DNA of 64,000 bases from contig NW_024468254.1 in assembly GCF_002104995.1 (NCBI RefSeq), forward strand, positions 1-64,000. The letters are read 5' to 3'. Both the position numbers and the translations under genes were made by a program. Under the pieces are notes generated by a model. The model was given only the letters and a program-made list of their open reading frames with translations. It did no database searches and was not told the origin of the DNA. This document shows positions 49,049 through 59,448 of this stretch, one piece after another. Each line of letters starts with the position of its first letter. Positions within the stretch are counted from its first letter, which is position 1. Source of the stretch: Linderina pennispora (Eukaryota > Kickxellomycota > Kickxellomycetes > Kickxellales > Kickxellaceae).

Positions 49049-49892
49049 CTACCAGTTGTAGAACTGCTTGGCATTGTACACCGGCTTGGTCTCGTTGAGC
49101 GGCGTCCACACGCGCTTGGTGAGCTTGAAGCCCTTGATCTTCCGCCGGGGCAGATCGCCAGCCAGCAGCGCCTTCTCCATGACATTGCGGGGCTCAGGCT
49201 TGGCCTCAGGCATCTTCTCCCAGAACACGTACTTCATGTGGGCATACGGGATATGGATGACACCGAAGCGACCACGGGCCTTCGGGTCCAGGCGCTTGCG
49301 GAACTGGCCCTTGCCGACCCGGGCCTGCTTGATGTACATGTTGTCCGGGTTCATGCCCTTTTGGAAAATGGCGTTCTTGCGAGCCCACACCAGCGAGTGC
49401 TTGATGCGGTCGGACGCCTTCTTTGCCGAGAACTGCATCTGGCGGATGGCCTCGGTCACCGACAGACCAGTGATCTGGTTGCCGATCATACGCAGCTTCT
49501 GCGGGCTCACGTGGAAGTTGGCAGTGCTGTACTCGTACTCGCGGATCTTGACTGTTCCCTGGCCCTTACCGGCGCTGACAATACGGTACTCGCTGGCGGT
49601 TGCGGAGCCCGATCCGCTGGCTTCCTCGGCAATGTCGAACGCTGATGAGGCTGTCTGATCGGCTGTCGGCGGCTTGCTGCTCTGCTGGTACCGTTGCGCG
49701 GTGGTGTGGAGCCGGCTCATGGCGCTAGAATACAAAGAAGGGGAAGGAGCATTAGGCTCATTGTCGCTTGTTGCAGGGGCGCTTACAATCACCAGAACAG
49801 GGGTGGGGTTCAAATTACCTCGCCGTGTACACGCTCTTTGTCACACCTGCGGCCACATTCAGACGACCGAACGCCTTTGCAAGTCCAAACAT
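49049..49892 (-). CDS. MRPL22: Mitochondrial ribosomal protein uL22m
   Basis: Two exons (49819-49892 and 49049-49724) encode 249 residues. The 94-bp intron runs GTAATT..TTCTAG. Exon 1 encodes a basic, Leu/Ala-rich targeting peptide (MFGLAKAFGRLNVAAGVTKS). Exon 2 continues SAMSRLHTTAQRYQQSSKPP. The L22 domain is clear: FHVSPQKLRMIGNQITGLSV, EAIRQMQFSAKKASDRIKHS, NPDNMYIKQARVGKGQFRKR and LDPKARGRFGVIHIPYAHMK. The protein lines the exit tunnel of the mitochondrial large subunit. An unspliced reading would give a protein starting MNPTPVLVIV inside the intron, which lacks a targeting peptide and is rejected. Confidence 0.93.
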
Positions 49893-50643
49893 GATAGCGT
49901 AAAGGGGGGTATGGAAAATAAAGAGAATGCGAATTGAACGAATGCACAGGTGCAAAAAATGTACGCGAGGGTCTGCACTGGCTCAAGCGGGCTGATCACG
50001 CCTGCTTATCAAAACGAACAATTTTGAGGCATTGATCGTGATTCTGCGATTAGATTGGGCGGCAGTTTCATATCCCGATGCCGATGGGCGCCAGCACCGT
50101 GCATTGGTCGCTATCGTCCGATGCGGCGGAAATGTGGAAAGGAATCCTCGACCACTGGCACGGGTGCAAGGACGACAGACAGCGCGCAGACGATTCCTGT
50201 TTTGGACCTGTGCTTCCTCTCTTGGGCAGTGGGGCCGACTAGCTCTCCACAGGATTGGGGGAAGGACTGGGCAGCATTGAACGTTCTGCAGGAAACGAGC
50301 AGGTGTATGCGGCACACTCGCACGCGCAGTGGACATCTCCCTCCTTTTGGAGTCCTCGGGCCATTCCAATCGGCTGACCTACAAGGAAGGGCACCTCCAC
50401 CGCGCATGTACTGGGCAGGGCAAGAAGGACGAGGGGTGTTCTTTTGGCACAAGGCTGGTATCGATGGCACAGGATCGCATAGGATAAATGGCCGGCTGCG
50501 CGGGGTCGCCCTGGTGTGCGCTCTTTTCTTCAGAATCACTACCAACTTTGCTCTCTGTCTTCTTTATTCAAGCAAGCCCATCGGTATAATTTGTACTATT
50601 CTATCCTCAACTTACTTCATCAAACACTCTAAACTCCTTCACG
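49893..50643. promoter_or_regulatory. Divergent promoter region between uL22m and debranching enzyme genes
   Basis: This 751-bp gap between divergent starts holds a CT-rich stretch and AT-rich sequence at about 50520-50640, just before the debranching enzyme ATG. No coding sequence is evident. Confidence 0.45.
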
Positions 50644-53600
50644 ATGAGTGTATCGAGATTCTCTACGCCTGTTGAGCCAGAGCACCCGCCATTCATGGTG
50701 TGGAACCTGGACCTGAACGAGGACGGCACCACGCCCCATGACAAATCGGTATGTATCCAGCCTGACGCAAGACACATGTCCAATGGCGTTGGGGAGGGGG
50801 CAGGATAGGCTAGGATAGGATGGCCGTTACTGACGAAACACCAAGCATTGCACCAAAGCGTAGTTTATCAGGATTCCTTCAGTGCTGAACCAGTCGTGCG
50901 CAGTGCGGTTTCGTATCCTGATCGGCTCAACGGCGTCGATTGATGCGGTTCTGCACACGAACTATCCGCTGGATGGGTCGGACTATGTGCGGACCAAGTT
51001 CCACTCGAAGCGGTTCAACTTCAACAACTCGACCGAGCTCATCTGCGAGTTCCGCATCCAGCGGCCAGGACCGTATCAGTACTACGTGACGTATAAGAGC
51101 GTGGATGACGAAGAGAGTGACTATACGGACTGCATTTCGTGCGACAGCGACGAGGTTCCGACACTGGAGCGCGTGTACCGTGTGTTCAAGGACCGTCGCA
51201 CCCCGACGTCATACTTTTTGGTTGACCCACAGCTGACGCTGGGAGGGCAGCACCTGGCGCTGGATGGCATAGCGCTGCAGTCGGTCAGCCCCAAGTGGCT
51301 GGGGCCCATGAAGGGCTGGAGCAAGCACCTTGCGAACAGCAGCAAGATGGGGTACAACATGCTGCATTTCATTCCGATGCAGCAGCGGGGCGGGTCGGAC
51401 TCGCCGTACTCGCTGTACAACCAGCTGGAGCTCTCTGACGACCTGTTTGAGGGCGAGAAGCTGAGCAAGGAGGAGAAGGACCAGCGGCTGCGCACGGTCT
51501 GCCTGGAGATGCACCACAAGCACCATCTGCTGGGGATCACGGACATGGTATGGAACCACACGGCGTACAACTCCGAGTGGCTGTGCGATCACCCCGAGGC
51601 AGGATTCAACCTGGTCAACTCGCCGCACCTGCGCAGCGCATACGAGCTGGATGCCAAGCTGTGCGAGTTCTCGAAGAACCTGCCCGAGTACGGATTTGAC
51701 CGCATGGTCAGCACGGTGGCGCAAGTGGACAGCCTCATGGAGGGGGTCAACACACACGTGATCCAGCCATTGAAGCTGTGGGAGTTTTATGTGGTGGATG
51801 TGGAGGGCACGGTGCAGGCGGTATCGGATGCGTGGGACAAGGCTGGGGTTGAGATGTCGGCAGACGACATTGCCAAAGCAACAGAGCTGCAGGGCGACGA
51901 GCGCAACGAGTGGCTGCAGACGTTTGTGATCAACAACGACCCGCACACGCTGAGTACTCGGCACGGACGCACGATCGACAGCGAGCGCGCGGTGGCGGTG
52001 CTGCGGCTGCTGAACGGCAACGACAAGAAGCAGGGCCTAGAGCAGCTGCGGCGGCTGCTTGATCTGATAAACCTGCCGTACTATCGCGAGTACGACAGCG
52101 ACGTGGCCCGGATCCGCAAGAATGTCGGGGAGCGCGTAAAGTACGAGCGGCTGGACCGCGGCAGCTGGAAGTTTGGCAAGCCCGTGGACGACGATTTCAA
52201 GATTGTTGACCCCCTGTTCACTACAGTCACGCCACGTGGCGGGGATTCGGGCGCGGGAAAGGTCAATGAGGACCTGTACCACCTGGCCAACAACGGGTGG
52301 ATCTGGGGCGGGAATCCGCTGGATAACTTTGCCGGGCCGCAGTCCAAGGCGTATCTGCAGCGCGAGGTGATTGTGTGGGGCGACTGTGTCAAGCTCAACT
52401 ACGGAACGCAGGCGTCAGACAACCCGTGGCTGTGGGAGCACATGCGGCAGTACACGCTGTCGATGGCCAAGGCGTTCCACGGGTTCCGCATCGACAACTG
52501 CCACAGCACGCCGATTGAGCTCGCGGAGTACCTGCTTGACCAGGCGCGCAAGGTCAAACCGGATCTGTATGTGATCGCCGAGCTGTTCACTGGGTCAGAA
52601 GCCACGGACCAGATCTTTGTGCAGCGGCTGGGCATCAACTCGCTGATCCGCGAGGCGATGCAGGCGTGGGACTCGCATGAGATGTCGCGTCTGGCGCACC
52701 GGCACGGCGGGCGACCGGTCGGTTCGCTGGCGGTGGACTGCCTTGGTGAGCCGGGGTTCTTCACAGACGACGAGCATGGCGGCACTCGCGTGGATGGCAT
52801 AGTGGCGCCGCTGAGTGCGTCGCTGCCGCATGCGATATTCTTCGACTGCACGCATGACAACGAGGTGCCGGCGCAGAAGCGCACAATGCAGGATGCGCTG
52901 CCGAATGCGGCGATAGTAGCAATGACCGCCTGCGCTACAGGCAGCAACAGGGGCTACGACGAGCTGTACCCAGAGCTGCTCAACATTGTCCATGAGTCGC
53001 GGCAGTATGCTCCGCTGGAGGATCCGCTCAGCGTCGGGCTGGGGGAGGCCAAGGCCAAGCTCAACCAGCTGCATGCGGAGATGGCCCAGTTCCAGGAGGT
53101 GCACGTGCACCACGAGAACGAGTTTGTGACGGTACAGCGGATGCATCCCGTGACCCGGCATGGCGTGCTGATGGTGGCCCACTGCGCATTCAGGGGAGCG
53201 TCGGAGAACTCGCACTTTGAGAACCCGCGGCTGTATGGAACCGCGGTCCATCCCGAGTTTGCGTACCGGCTGCGGCCGGGCAGCGGCGGCAGCAACGGCG
53301 AGGGCAACAGCGACGACGGGCTCATCCATGGGCTGCCCAGCACGCTGGAAAAGCTGGATGCGCCGGGGGTGTTTGAGCGCGAGGACGAGCACGGGATGTA
53401 CACTGAGCTGCGGCTGCCCAAGGACTTTGGCCCTGGTAGCGTGCTGGTGGTGCGGACGCAGCTGGTTGATTTCAAGCCTAACCTTGACTGGAAGATCCGC
53501 ACCAGCGCCGACGATGCGGTAGCGCGGCTTGATCTGGCAGCGCTCAATGCAGCGCTGTACCGGTGCGACGCGGAGGAGCGCGACACGATTGGCGAAGGGG

Positions 53601-55489
53601 TATACGACGTGCCAGGACTGGGACCGCTGCCTTACTGCGGACTGCAAGGCTGGCACACGCACCTGCGGCATATCATCCCCAACAACGACCTGGGGCATCC
53701 GCTGTGTGGGCACCTGCGACAGGGCACGTGGGCGCTGGACTACGTGGTGCGGCGGCTGCATGCCTACACCGAGTACCACGCCCCGCTGGCGATTCTGGCG
53801 GCGTGGTTCGAGGAGCGCTGGGCGCTGGTCAAGCGGGTGCCGAACTTTTTGATGCCGCGGTACTTTGCGCTGACGGTGCATACGGCATATTGCGCGCTGA
53901 TCCGGCGGGCGCTGGCGCTGATGCCTGGCGACGTCATCAGCAGCTCGCGGTTCACGCGTGAGCTGGCGCTGACATCGGTTCAGCTTGTCGGACACGTCAA
54001 CAGCGCGGCGCTGCGGCCGGTGTGCCAGGACAAGGCGCGCACGTCGATGAGCGCAGGGCTGGCACACTTTTCGACGCACCACATGCGGTGCTGGGGCCGC
54101 GATGTGTTCATTGCGCTGGAGGGCCTGCTGCTTGTGACTGGGCGGCATCAGGAGGCACGTGAGCATATCCTGGCGTTTGGCAGCACGCTGAAGCACGGGC
54201 TGATCCCGAACCTGCTGGACTCGGGGCGGTATCCGCGGTACAACGCACGTGATGCGACGTGGTTCTGGCTGCAGGCAGTGCAGACGTACTGCAACCATGC
54301 AGACAACGGGCTGGAGCTGCTGGACGAGCCGGTGGCGCGGCGGTTCCCTGACGGTGAGACGTTTGTAGAGTTTGACAGCGACCAGGCGTTCTCGACGACC
54401 AGCACCGTGGCCGAGCTGATCCAAGAGATCCTGCAGCGGCACGCGCAGGGGATCCGGTTCCGCGAGTGGAATGCGGGTCCGCGGCTGGACGAGCACATGC
54501 GCGACGCCGGATTCGACATCGAAGTCTCGGTTGACTTTGCCAGCACAGGGTTTGTGTCGGGCGGCAACCAGTGGAACTGCGGCACATGGATGGACAAGAT
54601 GGGCTCGTCAGACAAGGCAGGGATCCGCGGGGTGCCGGGTACTCCCCGCGACGGCGCTGACATTGAAATTGTCGGGCTGCAAAAGTCAGCGCTGCGGTGG
54701 GTGTCGTCGCTGCATGAGATGGAGCGGTTCCCGTTCGAGGGCGTGACGACCAGCTCGGGGAAGCGTGTCACGTATGCCGAGTGGGATGCGCTGGTGCAGC
54801 GCAGCTTCGAAAAGCACTTCTGGGTGCCGCTGAGCGCAGCTGACGATGCTGAGTACCACGTGGACACCGCGCTGGTGAACCGGCGTGGCATCTACCGCGA
54901 CACGTACGGCTCGACCCAGGCGTGGGCGGACTACCAGTTCCGACCCAACATTGCGGTGGCGATGGTGGTTGCGCCGGAGCTGTTTGATACAGGCCATGCA
55001 CTGGTGTGTCTGCACAAAATGCGGGCGGTGCTGTCGGGACCGCTGGGGATGCGGACGCTGGATCCGTCGGACATGCGGTACCGGCCGGATTATGACAACT
55101 CGAACGACTCGGATGATGCGCTGGTAGCCCACGGGATCAACTACCACCAGGGTCCCGAGTGGCTGTGGCCGACCGGGTACTACCTGGCAGCGCAGCTGGA
55201 GTTCATGCGGCATGCTGTCAACCAGCGCTCGACGGGCGGCAAGGCGACACATGCGCTTCGCACGATCTTCCACGAGCTGCACGCCCACATGGTTGCGCTG
55301 AAGCACCACATTGCCAATGCGCCGTATGCGGGGCTGCCCGAGCTGACAAACCGCGATGGCTCATACTGCAGGGACTCGTGCGAGACGCAGGCGTGGAGCT
55401 CGGCGTGTCTGCTGATGGCGCTGCAGCGCATGATGGACCTCGAGCAGAAGGTGCACCGACTCATTGAGCTCTCGGACATTGTGCAGTAA
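50644..55489 (+). CDS. GDB1: Glycogen debranching enzyme (4-alpha-glucanotransferase / amylo-1,6-glucosidase)
   Basis: Exon 1 (50644-50748, MSVSRFSTPVEPEHPPFMVW and 15 more) joins exon 2 (50864-55489) across a 115-bp intron, gtatgt..gcgtag. The join reads DKSFIRIPSVLNQSCAVRFR in phase 0, matching the family start, and gives 1,576 residues. The N-terminal transferase half has NMLHFIPMQQRGGSDSPYSL, ITDMVWNHTAYNSEWL, GFRIDNCHSTPIELAEYLLD, LYVIAELFTGS and FFDCTHDNEVPAQKR. The C-terminal glucosidase half has HMRCWGRDVFIALEGLL, SGGNQWNCGTWMDKMGSSDK and GTPRDGADIEIVGLQKSALR. Both activities serve glycogen breakdown in the cytosol. A less likely splice (donor 50752/53, acceptor 50882/83) also keeps frame. 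Confidence 0.95.
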
Positions 55490-55523
55490 GCAATGTGTGT
55501 TGAAAATACATTAACCTTTTTTA

Positions 55524-55946
55524 TTAGCTCTGGTACTTTTTCAGGCTGTCCATCTGCTTCAGCAGCGAGTCCATGACCTCGTCGTCAATCTTAGCGGCGG
55601 TGCTTGGAATCAGCGCCTTGGCCTCCTCGTAGTCATTGCAGCACAGGTTCCCCAGCTGCGCACACTCGAATGGCTCCAGGTTGGATGTCTTCAGCAGCGC
55701 CCGGACCTCCTTGACGGTGTCGCGGTTCGTGTAGCGCGAGAACTTTTGCACATAGTCGAGGGTCTTTTCGTAGACGCCGGTGATGGTCTTGTCCTCCTTC
55801 TTTGTGTCGTACTGCGCCTCTAGCAGAATTCGGACCTCGGAGATCAGCAGGCAGTCGGCGTATTGGAAGTCCTCGCCCAGCTTGAGCTTGGCTGCGTCCT
55901 CGTCGTCGGTCAGACCAAAGTTGCGGCGGCGTTTGGGGACATTCAT
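55524..55946 (-). CDS. RPB4: RNA polymerase II subunit Rpb4
   Basis: This single-exon gene encodes 140 residues: MNVPKRRRNFGLTDDEDAAK, KLGEDFQYADCLLISEVRIL, LDYVQKFSRYTNRDTVKEVR and LEPFECAQLGNLCCNDYEEA, ending LLKQMDSLKKYQS. This is the Rpb4 HRDC-like fold. With Rpb7 it forms the stalk of RNA polymerase II and also acts in mRNA decay. The short N-terminus resembles the animal and fission yeast form, not the insert-bearing budding yeast protein. It is convergent with the debranching enzyme, with 34 bp between stops. Confidence 0.95.
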   Translation of the reverse strand: MNVPKRRRNFGLTDDEDAAKLKLGEDFQYADCLLISEVRILLEAQYDTKKEDKTITGVYEKTLDYVQKFSRYTNRDTVKEVRALLKTSNLEPFECAQLGNLCCNDYEEAKALIPSTAAKIDDEVMDSLLKQMDSLKKYQS

Positions 55947-56232
55947 GATGTGTATAAAATAGCGAAGACAAACAAAAAGGTGCGCTTATATGAGGACGTG
56001 CGGGAAAAAATGCACGTGCATGCTTCAAAAGGGTATTTCAAGTGGGCTCGATTATGGCATCACAAAAGCACGATGCAGTGTACGGGCTCACGTGAGATCA
56101 GCCACAAGGGAACGAAGCTCGCCCTCAGAACACGCAGATAAAAGGCCACATGCGACAGACATACAGATTGTTTCCTCAGCTTTGTTCTTTAACTCAATAT
56201 ACAAATATGCTAATGGCTTGTCTGATCAGGCC

Positions 56233-59142
56233 CTAGAGTTTGAGGTTGTGGCGGGCATGCTGGTGGGCAAACCATTGCATTGGGTGTGGTGCAGGGTGGT
56301 TGAATGTGGCAAGCAGCGGGGAGTTGACGGGAGTAGCGTCGGGGTCGCCGCCAGACTCCATCACTAGTGCCATACGGTCGACAACATCTGGCAGCAAGTC
56401 AGCTTCAGAGCCAACGACATCGCGCGCCAGGCGCAGAATGCCCGACTGGCCCGCAGCCAAATGCCACACGCCGACGCTGAGGCGGCACAGCGCAGTAGCA
56501 CCAAACCCAGGCTCAGCCCTCAGTGCCTGGCGCACAATCTCGAGGCTCTGCAGGCGGGCGGTGCGGATGTCCGGCAGGAACTCGGGCAGCGGCCGATTGC
56601 TGGCAAGGGCAGCCGCGACAATGTAGTTGAAGCAGGCGAAGGCGCCCAGGATATCTTGGCGGACACCCAGTGAGCCGCGTACCGCACAGGTCACGGCCTC
56701 CCGGCCGATGCGCTCGTGGGCTGAGAGCGCGTACATCTGCCACTCGAGCTGCGTCTCGAGCAGATCGATGAGCTGGCGGCAGGCGGCGATGCCACGGGCA
56801 GGGGCCAAGTTGGGCTCGGACTGGGCAGTCACGTGAAGTGCCCTGCTGCGCGCAATCAGCACGCGCGATCTCTGCAGGAAATGCACCAGGCGAGAGTGGG
56901 CACACCGGTAGGCAGCCGGGTGGTCGGCGCCAGCAGCATGCATAAATGTGGTGGTCTGGGCGATGCGGCTGCTGAGGTGCAGCAGCTCGGCCAGGCGCTC
57001 CAGCAGCACCACGCGTGCGCGGCACGGCATCAAAACGGCTGAGACAAGCATGGCAAAGGCAATGCCGATGGTATTGACGACGATGCGATGCCACCCGAGC
57101 CGCTCACCGCTGATGCCCGGCTGGCCGTCGTTTTTCTCATAGTAGGCGGCACAAAAGACTGCCGCGTAGGCGATTAGCATCACCGGAGCTATGGGCGCCA
57201 GGCCAGACCGGCCAGCGTAGAACTGGGCACCAATGCAGGCACAGCAGAGCACCATGGTAGACAGCACAGCCAAGGGTGGGCTGGCGCCCTTGAGGCTGAT
57301 TTCCCAGGCGGCGATGGCCCAGGCGCCAGCCAGACATGTGGCGAGCAGGCGCTTGAGGCAGGCGCTGGTGGTAGCACCTATGGAGATGTTGAAGACAAAG
57401 GCAATGCAGATGACGGCCCAGTGGCAGTTGTTCCGCACGTACCAGGCGTGGCTGAATGAGAGGAACGCCCAAATGGCGCATACCATTGCAGCGACAGTGA
57501 ACTTTAGCGCATACTGCACCTTGCGCTTGTGCAGCCAGGCATCCACATTGCCCAGGCACTGCATGGTCCGGGCCCACACTCCACCCGGCTGCTGGCTGTG
57601 TCCCGTCACGGGCTCTGCATGGTCGATGCTGGCGGATTTCTCGAACGCCGTTTGCAGGTGATCGATATCCTGGATGTGGCTGGCCAGGTTCTCTGTGCCA
57701 CGCACCAGCCATTCCCAGCTGAGTCTCGGCACCCACACGCGGCCGATGCCCTGGCGCCTGCTCTGAATTCCACCGATAGTGCGCAGCAGACAGCTGGTGC
57801 GCTGGGAATTTTCGCGCAACACGCCAGCAAGCGACAGAAGGATCGTGTGGTGCATGTACCACAGGTCGTCCTGCAGGATCTGGTGCTCGGGAATCTGCGC
57901 GATGGTGGCAGTGACCAGGCGCTCGAAATGCGCGGCCCGATCGTCCAGGTGACGGGCCACTTCCAGCAAGTCCAGCAAGTCCAAGCCCGCGGGTCTTGAC
58001 GCCCCAACCCACCGGCAAATAATGCGGCAAATCTCCTGCGCAGCCGACCGCCCGTGTATATCCGCCATTGCCCTGGCCATTTTCGCAACTGTCGCCTGGT
58101 GTTCTCCCAGGAGCTCGCGGATAGCCTGCACAATGCGTTCGGACGGGTCCCGGTTCTGGGAGCCAAAATCAAATGAGCCAGCTCCGGTCTTGCACAGCTC
58201 GCGGACCACAGTCTGGTCAATCTCGAACGGCAGGCAGAGCGCTCCAAATGACGCAGCAGCCTTATTGGCTTCAATGAAGATTGCCTGGTAGTCGGCCTGC
58301 GAAAACACGCCAATCAGCACCTCATACCGGACACTGCCCGTAGCCTCGGCCAGCCGCGTCGCTGCCGCACGCACCGCCCGCCGACGCTCCCTGGCACGCT
58401 CCACCGCCTGTCCGGTAAGCGCAAACGCCAGCCCATCAATATGACGCCCGGCCAATCCACAGCACTCGGCCATCTCTCCAGCCAGATCCTCTAGGCACTG
58501 CGCCAGCTGGCAGCTGGACGTGCTCGGCAAGACCAAGAGATTAACCACAAGCGAAATCCCCACGCCCAGAAGCTGCGCGTATATTATCGACGGCATGGTT
58601 GGGAAATGTAGTGTATCTTGCGCCGGGAAAATGGTCAGTGCCGAGAGCGGCGCGATCACATTGAGCTTGACCGGTACGCTGAGGCGCGGGACATATGCAT
58701 TTACCAGGGCGATCAGGAAGCAAAACACTGCCAGCAATACTGCACGGGTGCCGTAGACTCGCGTCTCCAGGCTGCCTGCCGGGATGCTGGCCACGCCAAA
58801 CACCAGCAGCTGCGCCAATGCCATGTATGCCCAGACGCTGGCGCTGACCAGCAGCTGCTGCGCCTGCAGTTCTATGTGCGCCCCAATGGTCGTGCCGCCG
58901 TGCGTCCACCCGGCTACCACCAGTACATTGAAGCCGTACGGCCCCAGCGCCTGCCGCACGGGCGCGATTGTGATCAGCAATGTGGCGATCAGGCACGACA
59001 CCAGTGCCTTGATCACGTTGTGTGTGCGCTCGGTACCCAGCCATTCCTTGGCCAGCGCAATGTAAACAGCCAGCCGGTCCTTGGCGACCACAGCAAGTCT
59101 GTGCAATAGCTTTTTCTGCCGCTGAAATGGCATTATTAGCAT
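56233..59142 (-). CDS. FUSC/BRE4-like aromatic acid exporter family membrane protein
   Basis: This single-exon gene encodes 969 residues. Two blocks of about six membrane segments are separated by soluble helical domains, the FUSC/ArAE layout. Block 1 covers about residues 40-210 (NVIKALVSCLIATLLITIAP, LLAVFCFLIALVNAYV, YAQLLGVGISLVVNLLVLPS). Block 2 covers about residues 540-700 (YALKFTVAAMVCAIWAFLSF, HWAVICIAFVFNISIGATT, GIAFAMLVSAVLMPCRARVV). The family includes yeast Bre4 and plant and bacterial aromatic-acid exporters. Transport of organic acids is inferred, and the substrate is unknown. It lies 306 bp from the ABC transporter gene on the same strand. Confidence 0.85.
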   Translation of the reverse strand: MLIMPFQRQKKLLHRLAVVAKDRLAVYIALAKEWLGTERTHNVIKALVSCLIATLLITIAPVRQALGPYGFNVLVVAGWTHGGTTIGAHIELQAQQLLVSASVWAYMALAQLLVFGVASIPAGSLETRVYGTRAVLLAVFCFLIALVNAYVPRLSVPVKLNVIAPLSALTIFPAQDTLHFPTMPSIIYAQLLGVGISLVVNLLVLPSTSSCQLAQCLEDLAGEMAECCGLAGRHIDGLAFALTGQAVERARERRRAVRAAATRLAEATGSVRYEVLIGVFSQADYQAIFIEANKAAASFGALCLPFEIDQTVVRELCKTGAGSFDFGSQNRDPSERIVQAIRELLGEHQATVAKMARAMADIHGRSAAQEICRIICRWVGASRPAGLDLLDLLEVARHLDDRAAHFERLVTATIAQIPEHQILQDDLWYMHHTILLSLAGVLRENSQRTSCLLRTIGGIQSRRQGIGRVWVPRLSWEWLVRGTENLASHIQDIDHLQTAFEKSASIDHAEPVTGHSQQPGGVWARTMQCLGNVDAWLHKRKVQYALKFTVAAMVCAIWAFLSFSHAWYVRNNCHWAVICIAFVFNISIGATTSACLKRLLATCLAGAWAIAAWEISLKGASPPLAVLSTMVLCCACIGAQFYAGRSGLAPIAPVMLIAYAAVFCAAYYEKNDGQPGISGERLGWHRIVVNTIGIAFAMLVSAVLMPCRARVVLLERLAELLHLSSRIAQTTTFMHAAGADHPAAYRCAHSRLVHFLQRSRVLIARSRALHVTAQSEPNLAPARGIAACRQLIDLLETQLEWQMYALSAHERIGREAVTCAVRGSLGVRQDILGAFACFNYIVAAALASNRPLPEFLPDIRTARLQSLEIVRQALRAEPGFGATALCRLSVGVWHLAAGQSGILRLARDVVGSEADLLPDVVDRMALVMESGGDPDATPVNSPLLATFNHPAPHPMQWFAHQHARHNLKL

Positions 59143-59448
59143 TAGTGTACTGAGGGGAAAATAACAGGGTCGGCAAGATATGAAGCAAATAGAACATGGT
59201 GTGTTGGCGGTCGCGCTTATTTCTTCCCTATTTAAACTGCTCAGGCGACGAGTAAAAAAATAGTCACAAATTCATATCCCTCTCTCCGCTGCGAGGTGCA
59301 CAGTGCACAAACTGGACTCCCAACAATCTCTCCTCTCCTTTCTTGCTATCTCAAAACCGCAACTGCTGTCCACTTAAAAGACTTTTATTTGCGGATGTCC
59401 GCATGGTTCTAAACATATGCCGCAACCATGGGGGATGAGACACTATCC
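59143..59448. other. Spacer between ABC transporter and FUSC-like genes
   Basis: This 306-bp interval carries the 3' end of the ABC gene and the promoter of the FUSC-like gene. It has an A7 run near 59255 and CT-rich sequence at 59280-59350. Confidence 0.4.

Noticed and set aside
52595-54496. Long antisense open frame (633 codons) over the debranching enzyme
   Set aside because: It is the complement of GC-biased codons in a strongly conserved gene. Its translation is Arg/Val/Gln/His-rich without domain character.
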